Source: Sideroxydans lithotrophicus ES-1
GTDB lineage: Bacteria; Pseudomonadota; Gammaproteobacteria; Burkholderiales; Gallionellaceae
Assembly: GCF_000025705.1 (NCBI RefSeq)
Contig: NC_013959.1
Coordinates: 2,178,001 to 2,242,000 of the forward strand
Reading direction: 5' to 3'
Length of the DNA: 64,000 nt
Positions 19,760 to 28,351 of this stretch are shown in pieces (positions within the stretch are counted from its first letter, which is position 1; each line of letters starts with the position of its first letter). The translations under genes and the position numbers were made by a program. The notes under the pieces are model-generated. The model saw only the letters and a program-made list of their open reading frames with translations, was not told the origin of the DNA and searched no databases.

Positions 19760-20299
19760 TCAACACGTCGTTCCGGCAGGAACGCGCAGGGATACGCCCT
19801 GATGTACTGTCACATCCGCACCGGTACCGGTGACGCTGGTCGCCTCCGCCGGAATATCCCACTGCTGTGCAAAACACCACGACTGGCCAGAGGTAGCCTG
19901 AACGCCCGAGGTGGAGATGATCCCGGTGTTGCTGGCGGTGCTGCTGCTGAAGCAGGGAACATCGTTGGGATTGTTCATGTCGAGGCTGCTGTTCATGAGC
20001 GGGACCGAGCCTGTGCAGGCCGGTTTCGATACTGCTGCCGTGTATTGGGGCGTCCCCGAGTTGTTGATGTCCACCGGGATCACTGCAGATACCGGATTGG
20101 CCGTGAAATTGCCGCTGATGACCTGCTCGATCGCCTGTTGCGCGGAAGCGGTAGCCTCTCCCTGCATCTGCATGTTGCCGGCAACGCGCAGGTTGGTGGT
20201 GCTGGAGCGGATGGCGGACACGACCAACAGCGTCAGCACTACCAGCATGACCAGGGCTACCAGCAGAGTGGCACCGTGCTGCTTGTGTCTTAAAGTCAT
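19760..20299 (-). CDS. pilX: Minor pilin assembly protein PilX
   Basis: The 179-residue protein begins MTLRHKQHGATLLVALVMLVVLTLLVV: a short positively charged leader, a hydrophobic N-terminal helix and the PilX-type variant without the usual Glu5, followed by NLRVAGNMQ, typical of PilX. It is made as a prepilin-like membrane protein and joins PilV, PilW, FimU/FimT and PilE in the priming complex under PilY1. The start at 20299 is supported by the helix position; a long in-frame upstream extension is not pilin-like. It starts 5 bases downstream of the pilW stop. Confidence 0.92.
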   Translation of the reverse strand: MTLRHKQHGATLLVALVMLVVLTLLVVSAIRSSTTNLRVAGNMQMQGEATASAQQAIEQVISGNFTANPVSAVIPVDINNSGTPQYTAAVSKPACTGSVPLMNSSLDMNNPNDVPCFSSSTASNTGIISTSGVQATSGQSWCFAQQWDIPAEATSVTGTGADVTVHQGVSLRVPAGTTC

Positions 20300-20304
20300 G
20301 ATGA

Positions 20305-21321
20305 TCACTCTCTTCTTCCGCTGGGATTGATGGCACGCACCAGTTCGCTGTAGGCGTGGCGCTTGAAACTGTCGTTGAACGGACCCACCGAGGACACTCC
20401 GCTCACCGCACTGAGGCTGTATGTTTTGGTGTCCTGATAGCCTACGGTAGGATCGTTGTTGCGCGCGAGCAGGTTGACCTGGACCGCCATGACGTTTTGC
20501 CAATCGGTCGCCGCCGGCGTTGCGGTGTAGGTATCGGGAGCGCCGTCGCCGGTGTTGTCGATGCCGTAATCGAACTGCATGTTTTCAATTCCTTCCACCA
20601 AAGGAGTGATCACGGGCGCCGCGGCGGGACCGCTCTGCACCATCTTCAACGTGGGAATGGTGTCCGTGCCGCAAACATCGCAGCTGCTGATGTAATAGAC
20701 ATCCACCAAATATTGGCGGAGGTCGGCAGGCGTGGCGCAGTCTTTCTGCTGCAGCGAAAAGCCGCCCGTCCCCAGCACGAATGGCGTGGCCGAGGTATTG
20801 CACTCGGACACCTGGAGATAGGTTGTGCCTGCAGCAGCGGTTGCAACCGAGACCGCAGCAGTGGCCGTGCGCCGCACCACCAGGATCGCCGTATTGGGCT
20901 TGTAATTGGTCAGGCCGCATGTCGTTGCGGTCGTCGGATCGGCAGCCGCACCGGCATAGCCATAGACGGGTACCGGCACCTTGGGCGTGGCGTCCCAACC
21001 GGAATTGGTGCTACCGGGGTTTACATTGCAAGGATCAGCGGGCACCGTGTAGGCGACGCCGGAGGCAGGAGAATATTCGCCATAGAAGCCCGCAAGCTGG
21101 ATGTCATCGTGCAACAGCTGCACGGCATAACGTCCGTTCTCGATCTCCCTGCTGGCTTTCTCCAGTTCACTGCGGGTGCTGCTCTGTTGCACGATGAGCG
21201 TGGTGATCCCGGTCAGCAGAACCAGTCCGATGGTGAGCGAGATCATCAGTTCGATCAAAGACAATCCGCCCTGATGGCAGGGCGATATGCAGGTGCGTTC
21301 TGGTATGGCGAGGGTATTCAT
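20305..21321 (-). CDS. pilW: Minor pilin PilW
   Basis: The 338-residue prepilin has a type IV leader ending in GG followed by LSLIELMISLTIGLVLLTGITTL (prepilin peptidase cleavage before Leu, Glu5 present). The PilW-specific segment RYAVQLLHDDIQLAGFYGEY follows, and the globular part contains several Cys pairs (CDVCG near 225). PilW is a large minor pilin of the priming complex. The start at 21321 overlaps the pilV stop (21318), which suggests translational coupling. Confidence 0.93.
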   Translation of the reverse strand: MNTLAIPERTCISPCHQGGLSLIELMISLTIGLVLLTGITTLIVQQSSTRSELEKASREIENGRYAVQLLHDDIQLAGFYGEYSPASGVAYTVPADPCNVNPGSTNSGWDATPKVPVPVYGYAGAAADPTTATTCGLTNYKPNTAILVVRRTATAAVSVATAAAGTTYLQVSECNTSATPFVLGTGGFSLQQKDCATPADLRQYLVDVYYISSCDVCGTDTIPTLKMVQSGPAAAPVITPLVEGIENMQFDYGIDNTGDGAPDTYTATPAATDWQNVMAVQVNLLARNNDPTVGYQDTKTYSLSAVSGVSSVGPFNDSFKRHAYSELVRAINPSGRRE

Positions 21322-21959
21322 AATGTGGTCAAGGAACCGGTCCTCAATGTCAGGCTGACTACGCGACGCTGTGCATCGTTGGCACCGAACAGCCCCTGGG
21401 CGCAGCTGGGGGTCGCGATGCCCGTGCTGCTCAATCCCTGCCAGGCCACCGCGATGGTGTAGATGCCGGAGCCGGGGATGGCCACACCGTTCTTGTCCAG
21501 CAGTTCCGTGCCGGCACCGTAACTGACACAACCGCGTGCGCCGGCCATGGCGCCGACATTGCTGCCGCTAGATGTTTCTGCAGCACCGGTCAACAGCGTG
21601 TTCCAGGCTTTCATATCGTTCACCGCCTGCGTGTTCTGCACGGCACTCCCGGCGGCGCATGACGGTGCGACCGTCGAGCCGGTGCCCAGGAATGTGCTGC
21701 TGGTGGCCGGATTGGGAACGGCAGTCGGAGTGAATGCATAGCAACCGGCCACCTTGCGGTTGGCGTTGATGCGACCGACCATATCCTTCAACAGGATGAG
21801 GGCCTGGACGCGCTGGTAGGATTCCACCTCGGAACGCTGGCTTTGCACCATCAAACCGGCCAATCCCAATAGACCTATCAGCAGGATGATGATGGTCACC
21901 AGCACCTCGATCATGCTGAACCCGGACTGGCGGCAGGAAATATCGCAGGGGGCACGCAT
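21318..21959 (-). CDS. pilV: Minor pilin PilV
   Basis: The 213-residue prepilin has the motif GFSMIEVLVTIIILLIGLLGLAGL after a 15-residue leader with basic residues and the PilV-type sequence SQRSEVESYQRVQALILLKDMVGRINANR. It contains a Cys pair in the globular domain that may form a disulfide. Its ATG overlaps the fimT stop by one base (TGATG), and its own stop overlaps pilW, so the cluster is translated as a coupled series. Confidence 0.93.
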   Translation of the reverse strand: MRAPCDISCRQSGFSMIEVLVTIIILLIGLLGLAGLMVQSQRSEVESYQRVQALILLKDMVGRINANRKVAGCYAFTPTAVPNPATSSTFLGTGSTVAPSCAAGSAVQNTQAVNDMKAWNTLLTGAAETSSGSNVGAMAGARGCVSYGAGTELLDKNGVAIPGSGIYTIAVAWQGLSSTGIATPSCAQGLFGANDAQRRVVSLTLRTGSLTTL

Positions 21960-22474
21960 CAGCAGTTTCCCTTCCTGCTGTTGGGCCGACCGCTCAGGTC
22001 GATGCTGATGCAGTAGGTGCTGGCACTGCTGGTGCCGGCACTGCCGATCTGCATCGGCGACACCGAAGCGGCAAGCCGTCCGTTGCTGTTGTAGGAAATG
22101 CTTTGCGTGCAGGCGGAATAAGGCGGCGCAATGGGCGGCGTACCGCAAGCGAGCGCCAGATTGGCAACCAGCGCATTCTGCCTGCTCATTGGAGCCACCA
22201 TGCCGTTGGCAGTCATGGTCCATCCCTGCCGCCAATCACCATTCACCGGGGTGATGGTCACATTGCGGTCCCGCTTGATCGCCTCGCTGCGCGCAAGCGT
22301 CAGCGCGGACATCACGTCGAATGAACTGTTCTTGATGCGCATCCCCTCCACGAACGATCTGTAGGAAGGAAGCGCGAGCGAGGTGAGGATGCCGACGATC
22401 ACGACGACCGTCAGCAATTCGATCAGGGTGAAGCCCCTGCAGCGTTGCATCGGTTTGAAAATCGAACAGGACAT
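21959..22474 (-). CDS. fimT: GspH/FimT family minor pilin
   Basis: The 171-residue prepilin carries CRGFTLIELLTVVVIVGIL (cleavage G/F, Glu5) and the GspH/FimT hallmark LALPSYRSFVEGMRIKNSSFDVMSALTLARSEAIKRDRNV, followed by a Trp-containing beta region (GDWRQGW). An in-frame ATG at 22489 is possible, but the one at 22474 has GGAAG at a better distance. Such proteins (FimU/FimT) form part of the minor pilin complex that starts pilus fibres. Confidence 0.92.
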   Translation of the reverse strand: MSCSIFKPMQRCRGFTLIELLTVVVIVGILTSLALPSYRSFVEGMRIKNSSFDVMSALTLARSEAIKRDRNVTITPVNGDWRQGWTMTANGMVAPMSRQNALVANLALACGTPPIAPPYSACTQSISYNSNGRLAASVSPMQIGSAGTSSASTYCISIDLSGRPNSRKGNC

Positions 22475-22492
22475 GATCTGGTCTTCCATTCC

Positions 22493-22951
22493 TCACCAGC
22501 ACGACGTTACCGGGCTGGCAGTGCTCATGCCCTTGGTACCATCCTGCTTGAGCGTGAGCGACCCGCATTTGGTGTCGTTGGCCAATTGCGTCCCAGTCGG
22601 AGTTGCAGTGATAAGGTAGGTAGCCGGAGTGGCCGCACTGTTGGCGCAGATATCGATGCTGTAATTCTTGCTGACGCTGGCTGGCGGCGTAATGCCTATG
22701 CTGGTGAGCGCGGCACCGGCCAGAATGTTGGAGCAGCCGGCCGAAGTCGTGGGTGCGCTGAAGTATTGCCTGACGTCGAGCACATACTGTTCCTCCTTGT
22801 TGGCGACGCCCAGCATGTAGCTTTCCGCAGCACTGCGGTTGTTCCTGGTGAGGTATTGCAGATAGGAAGGATAGGCGATGGCTGCGATCACCCCTGCGAT
22901 GACCACAACCACCATCAATTCGATCAGCGTGAAGCCGTTTTGAAATTTCAT
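22493..22951 (-). CDS. pilE: Type IV pilin PilE-like minor pilin
   Basis: The 152-residue prepilin has the short leader MKFQNG, then FTLIELMVVVVIAGVIAAIAYPSYLQY (Glu5 present) and the PilE signature RSAAESYMLGVANKEEQY. A C-terminal Cys pair (about residue 130 and 151) could form the D-region disulfide. It is the first gene of the pilE-fimT-pilV-pilW-pilX-pilY1 operon; in many relatives pilE closes this operon instead. The start at 22951 is fixed by the leader; upstream codons in frame do not look pilin-like. Confidence 0.92.
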   Translation of the reverse strand: MKFQNGFTLIELMVVVVIAGVIAAIAYPSYLQYLTRNNRSAAESYMLGVANKEEQYVLDVRQYFSAPTTSAGCSNILAGAALTSIGITPPASVSKNYSIDICANSAATPATYLITATPTGTQLANDTKCGSLTLKQDGTKGMSTASPVTSCW

Positions 22952-23274
22952 CAGTCGTTCCCGATATCTGTTTAGCGGGGCGGACTGTAAGAAAAAATGT
23001 ACGGCGTACGCCATCGTAATTCGACAGATGGTCAGTTGGCCGGTATGAACGGAAAAAACTCTAAGGGGTTCTACTAGCAGGAGATTTCGCAAAACCCTGA
23101 AAGGCGATTTTTCGACGGATCAGCTAGTGGATTCCCCGACCCGGATGTGATCAGTACGTATCGGAAAAAACTATCGGACTCCTGCACGCACTTACGTCGC
23201 CAAGGATAAAGGGACAAGATCGTTTCCGTGAGGTGCCCGGTACACCAGCCAGAACGGCGGCAACCGAACCGATG
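22952..23274. promoter_or_regulatory. Leader region of the minor pilin operon with a repeated 11-base motif
   Basis: This 323-base gap upstream of pilE (minus strand) contains two exact copies of CGGAAAAAACT (plus strand), at 23050-23060 and 23162-23172, in the same orientation. On the minus strand each reads AGTTTTTTCCG. The spacing and identity make them candidate binding sites for a regulator of the pilin operon. No sigma-54 (GG-N10-GC) element was found and no gene is seen. Confidence 0.45.
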
Positions 23275-25008
23275 TCACCGCCGCATGGGCAAGACGACAG
23301 TCACGCTGGTGCCGCCCTCGGGCCGTTCTGCGATATGGAATGCAGCGCCGAGCAAGGATGCGCGATAGTACATGGTATGCATTCCCAGTCCTTTGTTTGA
23401 ATCTGCTGCGGCACGCTTGCTGATGCCGCAGCCGTTGTCGGCGATCTCCAGTTCCATGCGCTGCGGGGTTTCGGCCATCCTGAGCGTGATCCTGGTGGCA
23501 CCGCTATGCTTGATCGCATTGTTCACCGCCTCCTGGGTGATCCGGAACAGATTGATCAGCACATGCTGGTTGCTGATGCTGCTTTCCGCTTCGCCGATGA
23601 GCTCGCACTCGATATGGTAGATCGATACGACATTGGCTGCGATCTGCGCCAGCATGGCATGCAGGCCTGCCCCCTTCAGCTCGACCGGATACAGTCCTTG
23701 CGCCAGATTGCGGGTCTTGTCGATGGCCTCGTTGATCATGGTGGTGATCTTCGCTGCCTCCTGATATTCGGGATTGCCCTGTTTCTTCAGATCCTGAGAC
23801 AGCAACTCGGCCCTGAAGGCAGTGCCGGTCAGTTGCTGGCCCAGATCGTCATGCAGCTCCCTGCCGATCCTTTCCTGGGTTTCCTCTGTGACATTGATGA
23901 TCCTGCGTTCGGCGATACTGGCGCGTTTCAGCGCGATCTCCGCCGTCTTGAGCGAATCCACATAAAGATAGGTGCCGCTGGCGATCAGGATCAGGATACT
24001 GCCGGCCATTCCCAGCAGGACTGCGAACCAGAGCTTGTCCCGGTTGAGGATATGGAATTCCGCGATATCGGTGTCGACATGGATCTTTATCCCATATTCG
24101 GGAATCACTTTCGACAGGATGATATGGGGATCGATGTCATCCTGTACACGCGACAAGGAAGCGAAACGACTATCCTCCCAAGGCTCGATGCGCAGCACAG
24201 GAAAATCATTTCTGCGGTAACGGTCGAACTTCTCCTTCGCGGAAAGCCCTTCGATCGGCGCACCGGGAAGCACACTCATCTCACGGCTCTTTTCATTCGC
24301 AAGGATGATCACACCGTTTGCGTCGGTCACGAAAGCGCTCACCTGCTTGATCATGGATGTCAGGTTGGGCACATCGTTCTTCGCCACCACCGACCCCATG
24401 TACCTGCCCTCGATGAAGATCGGGGACGCAAAGAACAGTCCGGGGATATGGGTGGTCTTGCCGACCGCATATTGCATCCCGCGATCGCCATTCCTGTTCG
24501 CGTGAACGAAGTCGCGCTCGGCGAAATTGGTACCGATGGAGCTACCGGGCGTATCGATATTGCCGGCGACGATGCAGTCACCCGCCGCATCGACCATATA
24601 GATCAGGTCGACATGGAGATTGCCCTGAACCTGATGCAGGTACAAACTCAATGACCTCAACATTGGATCGTTCGTCCAGCGCCTTTTCCTGACTTCGAGG
24701 GGTAGCGATGAGGGAGTGCTGTTCGTCCCGAAACGGGAGACGGTTTTCTTGACCCTTTCAGACTGCGCGAGCAGATCGGGGACGCCGGCGATGAAACTCA
24801 GGTTGCGCTGGATACTATCCGACAGGTCGACCGCAATATCCCTGGATATCTTGGTCTTTTGATCAAGGGCGATCTTCACTTGCGCAAGATAATACTGATC
24901 GGCGATGAACCAGGCCGACAGGCTCCAGGCTGCGATAAGGACGATCGCCGCGAGTACGATCTGGGTTCGGCTGTATTTCATTTGCGAGGACGGATGTTGA
25001 TTGGACAC
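23275..25008 (-). CDS. Membrane sensor histidine kinase, NarX/DegS-type (HisKA_3)
   Basis: The 577-residue protein has a membrane helix at about 12-33, a large periplasmic Cache-like sensor (about 35-325, with YMVDAAGDCIVAGNIDTPGSSIGTNFAERDF), a second helix (about 330-355) and a HisKA_3 domain with phospho-acceptor His386 in GRELHDDLGQQL, followed by the ATPase domain (EAVNNAIKHSGATRI, ELEIADNGCGI, GLGMHTMYYRA). Such kinases pair with NarL/LuxR-type response regulators, but none lies next to it. The first codon is GTG at 25008; an ATG at 24981 is an alternative. It is 323 bases upstream of the pilin operon on the same strand and may influence it. Confidence 0.9.
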   Translation of the reverse strand: MSNQHPSSQMKYSRTQIVLAAIVLIAAWSLSAWFIADQYYLAQVKIALDQKTKISRDIAVDLSDSIQRNLSFIAGVPDLLAQSERVKKTVSRFGTNSTPSSLPLEVRKRRWTNDPMLRSLSLYLHQVQGNLHVDLIYMVDAAGDCIVAGNIDTPGSSIGTNFAERDFVHANRNGDRGMQYAVGKTTHIPGLFFASPIFIEGRYMGSVVAKNDVPNLTSMIKQVSAFVTDANGVIILANEKSREMSVLPGAPIEGLSAKEKFDRYRRNDFPVLRIEPWEDSRFASLSRVQDDIDPHIILSKVIPEYGIKIHVDTDIAEFHILNRDKLWFAVLLGMAGSILILIASGTYLYVDSLKTAEIALKRASIAERRIINVTEETQERIGRELHDDLGQQLTGTAFRAELLSQDLKKQGNPEYQEAAKITTMINEAIDKTRNLAQGLYPVELKGAGLHAMLAQIAANVVSIYHIECELIGEAESSISNQHVLINLFRITQEAVNNAIKHSGATRITLRMAETPQRMELEIADNGCGISKRAAADSNKGLGMHTMYYRASLLGAAFHIAERPEGGTSVTVVLPMRR

Positions 25009-25152
25009 ACGATGGCTGGATCCACAATGTCCGCGATTATGCCCTAGCAGATCGATTCAGGAGTTTGAAAAAAAAGTATCCGGCAAGCCGGGCGTTTTCA
25101 AACAGCCTGCGCTGATAGTCAAAACAATTCGTTCACGGTACATTGCATTGCC

Positions 25153-25833
25153 ATGAATCCTGCCTGCCTTCTCCGCCGCACAGACTGCCCTCGCCGCACC
25201 GGTAACGGCTCGATCCGGCGCTCCATCTTGTTGGCCGCCGCCATCGTCCTGCTCGCCGCCTGCAGCAAGCCCAAAGAGGAAGCCATTCCTGCCGGCAGCC
25301 ATGTGCTGGCGCTGGGCGACAGCCTGACCGCAGGTGCGGGCGTAACCCGCGAAGAAGCCTGGCCCGATCTGCTGGCGAGCAAGACCGGCTGGGTGGTGAT
25401 CAATGGCGGCGTGAGCGGCGACACCAGCGCCGGCGCGCTGCAGCGTTTGCCGCATCTGCTGGAGGAGAAGCAGCCGGTACTGGTACTGGTGACGCTGGGC
25501 GGCAACGACATGCTGCGCCGTATCCCGCAGCAAGAGACCATCGCCAACCTGCAAAAGATCGTCGAGATGGTCAGGGCGCACGGCGCCAGGCCGGTGCTGC
25601 TGGCAACGCCGAATCCGAGCCTGATGGGCGCCGTCTTCCAGCACCTGACGGCAGCCGATCTCTACCAGCAGGTAGCCGATGCGCAAAAGGTCCCGTTGAT
25701 CAAGGATGCGTTGTCCAGCGTCCTGTCCGATCCGCAACTGAAGGTCGACCAATTGCACCCCAATGCCGCCGGACACGCGCTCCTGGCGGAAAGGATATTC
25801 AAGGAATTGAAGTCGATCGGATATGCACGCTAG
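25153..25833 (+). CDS. SGNH/GDSL hydrolase lipoprotein (TesA-like arylesterase)
   Basis: The 226-residue protein has a basic N-terminus, a hydrophobic segment and the lipobox LLAAC (Cys37), so it is probably an exported lipoprotein. SGNH block I is GDSLTAG (Ser57), block III GGND (116-119) and block V DQLHP (Asp199, His202); all catalytic residues are present. E. coli TesA acts as thioesterase, lysophospholipase and arylesterase; substrate here is unknown. tesA is often paired with an ABC transporter, but no such gene is next to it. The N-terminus is long for a lipoprotein, so a start further downstream is possible. Confidence 0.9.
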   Translation: MNPACLLRRTDCPRRTGNGSIRRSILLAAAIVLLAACSKPKEEAIPAGSHVLALGDSLTAGAGVTREEAWPDLLASKTGWVVINGGVSGDTSAGALQRLPHLLEEKQPVLVLVTLGGNDMLRRIPQQETIANLQKIVEMVRAHGARPVLLATPNPSLMGAVFQHLTAADLYQQVADAQKVPLIKDALSSVLSDPQLKVDQLHPNAAGHALLAERIFKELKSIGYAR

Positions 25834-26145
25834 CGGAAAGCATAACGCCACTCCCTTCGCGCAGCGGACATCTACAGCAGCGTGACCGCCCTTCAAGTCG
25901 CCCGTCGCCGCCCCTTCCTGCCCCCAACATCACCAGATGGGAATACAGGGTTCTGGGTATTGCACTAACAGCCTTTCAAACACAACATGTCGAGCCCGCA
26001 GAACGATTCGGGGCAGGACATGAACATCAGGGGGAATGAATATCCGATCCATTCACGTTCCCCGATAACAGCCAGGCACCGTAGCATCCTGCAAAAATGA
26101 GCGGCGGATCATCCGGGATGCGCCAAGCTCGTTGAAGGGGGCAAT
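25834..26145. other. Intergenic region before the DUF4118-GGDEF gene
   Basis: A 312-base gap with no supported gene. An imperfect hairpin could form around 26030-26072 (GGGGGAATGAAT pairing with ATTCACGTTCCCC), possibly a terminator remnant for the GDSL gene, but it lacks a T-run. The ribosome binding site GAAGGGGGCAAT for the next gene ends the region. Confidence 0.35.
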
Positions 26146-27537
26146 ATGGGAATAGGCATCTTTGATTTCTCATATCGGACGATAGAGCGGTTCGCCAACC
26201 GCTACCGTTCGCTTATGCCAAGGACCTACCATCGCTATGGCGGCCACCTCGTGGCTGTTGCATTGGTGTCATTGGCTTTGCTGGTTCGTTTCGAGATCGC
26301 CCCCCTTGATGCCGGATTGCAGTACCTGACCTTCTTCCCGGCAGTCGCGCTGGCTGCCATCATCGGCGGTTTTGCATCCGGGATCATCGCCACCCTGCTC
26401 GGACTGATCCTGGCCACCTACCTGTTCGTCCCGCCCTACTACTCGTTCACGCTGGAAGGATGGCAGAGCTCGCTATGGTCCAACCTGGTGTTCCTCATGG
26501 ACGGATTCATCGTATCCGTCTCGATCGAGGCGATGCATCTGTACCGCCAGAAGTACGAAGACAATCTCGATGAACTCACGCAACAGATCACCAGGCGCGA
26601 CCTGGCCGACAAAGCATTGGCTGAACAGGAAGAGTTCTTCCGCCTGATGGCCGAGAATGTCGAGGACTTCATCGCCGTACTGGATCTGCAAGGACGGCGA
26701 CTCTACAACAGCCCCTCCTACAGCAGATTCTTCGGCAATGCCGATGCCATGAAAGGCACCGACTCCTTCGCCGAGATTCATCCGGATGACCGCGAGCGGG
26801 TAAAGCAGGTCTTCAGCGAATCGGTGAAACTCGGCGTCGGTCTGCGCACGGAATACCGGTTCGTGCTACCTGACGGAAGCATCCGCGACATGGAATCCAG
26901 CGGCGGCCTGATAAGAAACAGCAAAGGCGAGACGGTACGGGTGGTCGTCGTGTCCCACGACGTCACCGATCGCAAGATGGTGGAGCAGAAAATAAACAGG
27001 CTCGCTTTCTACGACTCACTGACACAACTGCCCAACCGTCGCCTTCTGGATGACCGGCTGGAGCAGGCGATCGCGGCCAGCAAGCGCAGTGGTCAGTATG
27101 GCGCGGTGATGTTCCTCGATCTGGATAATTTCAAACCGCTCAACGACAACTATGGCCACAGGGCCGGCGACCTGCTGTTGATCGAGGTGGCGAAGCGCAT
27201 CACCAGTTGCGTGCGCGAAGTCGATACGGTCGCACGTTTCGGCGGGGATGAGTTCGTGGTGGTACTCAGCGAGCTGGCCGGGAACGAATCGGAATCCGCG
27301 GCAGAGGCCAGGACCATCGCAAAAAAGATCCATGCTGCCCTGGCGGAACCCTACTGGCTGTCTTCCAACTTCAAAGGTACAACGCAACTGATCACGCACA
27401 ACAATGTCGGGGCCAGCATAGGCGTGGTTCTGTTCAACCATGGCGACAGTGCCGAAAACATCCTCAAGCGCGCCGACAAGTCGATGTACCAGGCCAAAGC
27501 AGCCGGGCGCAACCAGATCCATTTCCATGTCACCTGA
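26146..27537 (+). CDS. DUF4118-PAS-GGDEF diguanylate cyclase
   Basis: The 463-residue protein has a DUF4118-like membrane region as in KdpD (helices from about 32 to 125, ending in FVPPYYSFTLEGWQSS), a PAS/PAC unit (about 160-283) and a GGDEF domain with an intact GGDEF and an I-site REVD five residues before it. It should synthesise cyclic-di-GMP. Its GGDEF half closely resembles that of the MASE1 protein upstream, including the LAFYDSLTQLPNRR entry and the insert before SIGV, so the two are paralogues with different sensors. GAAGGGGGCAAT precedes the ATG. Confidence 0.93.
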   Translation: MGIGIFDFSYRTIERFANRYRSLMPRTYHRYGGHLVAVALVSLALLVRFEIAPLDAGLQYLTFFPAVALAAIIGGFASGIIATLLGLILATYLFVPPYYSFTLEGWQSSLWSNLVFLMDGFIVSVSIEAMHLYRQKYEDNLDELTQQITRRDLADKALAEQEEFFRLMAENVEDFIAVLDLQGRRLYNSPSYSRFFGNADAMKGTDSFAEIHPDDRERVKQVFSESVKLGVGLRTEYRFVLPDGSIRDMESSGGLIRNSKGETVRVVVVSHDVTDRKMVEQKINRLAFYDSLTQLPNRRLLDDRLEQAIAASKRSGQYGAVMFLDLDNFKPLNDNYGHRAGDLLLIEVAKRITSCVREVDTVARFGGDEFVVVLSELAGNESESAAEARTIAKKIHAALAEPYWLSSNFKGTTQLITHNNVGASIGVVLFNHGDSAENILKRADKSMYQAKAAGRNQIHFHVT

Positions 27538-27586
27538 ACCCGGCTGGAGTTGAACCAGAATACGCAGCAGGAACGTCAGGTGCGAA

Positions 27587-27814
27587 TCAGGCGTTCCTGA
27601 TCATCCTGTACTGCCTTTCGATCTCGGCTTGATCGAGGTGAAAGCCATCCGGACCTTCGATCTTCCAGACCGTCGCTCCGCTGTAGATGAGCTTGAAAGC
27701 ATTGTTCATCGCCTCATCCCTCGTCACGAAGATCATTGGCAAGGTGAAGCTCAAGTCAGGCTGGGTGCCCGCAGGAACCGGCCTGTCGGTATAAAAGACC
27801 TTGTAGGTTGGCAT
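27587..27814 (-). CDS. Conserved hypothetical protein, 75 aa
   Basis: A compact protein, MPTYKVFYTDRPVPAG..., with alternating hydrophobic residues and the segment ATVWKIEGPDGFHLDQAEIE, suggesting a small alpha/beta fold. An in-frame ATG at 27856 exists, but the start at 27814 follows CAGGGGGAAACG. No named domain is recognised. It is convergent with the DUF4118-GGDEF gene (49 bases). Confidence 0.7.
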   Translation of the reverse strand: MPTYKVFYTDRPVPAGTQPDLSFTLPMIFVTRDEAMNNAFKLIYSGATVWKIEGPDGFHLDQAEIERQYRMIRNA

Positions 27815-27966
27815 CGTTTCCCCCTGAAAATGTCGGGATGGAAAAGTCTTCTGCAACTGGCTAGCTGAATCGGCGGATCAAAAGGCCTAGAATCACGTCA
27901 AAGCCCAAGTGTGAACTCGAACAATCCGGTCCGAATCTGCAATACCTGTGTGGGAGCACTGAAACC

Positions 27967-28293
27967 ATGACGAGCGTCTGGTTCACAAAGAACCTCGGTG
28001 ATGCGATGCTGGCTGATGCAGCCCTGACCCGGCTTGTAGCATTGTTTGCATTGACTTACGGGAAAGCGAACAGTTCCCCAAAGATCGCCGTATTCGTCCG
28101 GCACGAATCGGAAGGGCGGCTGCATTGCGAGGTCAAGGCCTATCTTTCGCCGGATGCCGCTGCGATGGCGAAACTCGTCGACGCGGCACCGTGCAAGAGA
28201 CCTTCTACGGACGGTTTGAGTTTGCTTGCCGGCACCAACGATTGCTGGCCGGCACTCTTTCCGGAATCCGGGAAGCGAGTCATCCCTTCCTGA
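27967..28293 (+). CDS. Conserved hypothetical protein, 108 aa
   Basis: The protein begins MTSVWFTKNLGDAMLAD and contains IAVFVRHESEGRLHCEVKAYLSPDAAAMAKLVDAAPC, a pattern I have seen in small hypothetical proteins of Thiobacillus/Sideroxydans relatives. GGGAGCACTGAAACC lies before the ATG. No function can be given. It is followed after 58 bases by a lipoprotein gene on the same strand. Confidence 0.65.
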   Translation: MTSVWFTKNLGDAMLADAALTRLVALFALTYGKANSSPKIAVFVRHESEGRLHCEVKAYLSPDAAAMAKLVDAAPCKRPSTDGLSLLAGTNDCWPALFPESGKRVIPS

Positions 28294-28351
28294 TTCGCCA
28301 TAGCGCAACGGCAGCCTGGTCGTGCAAGGCGGCATAAAGCAAGGATGAAAG

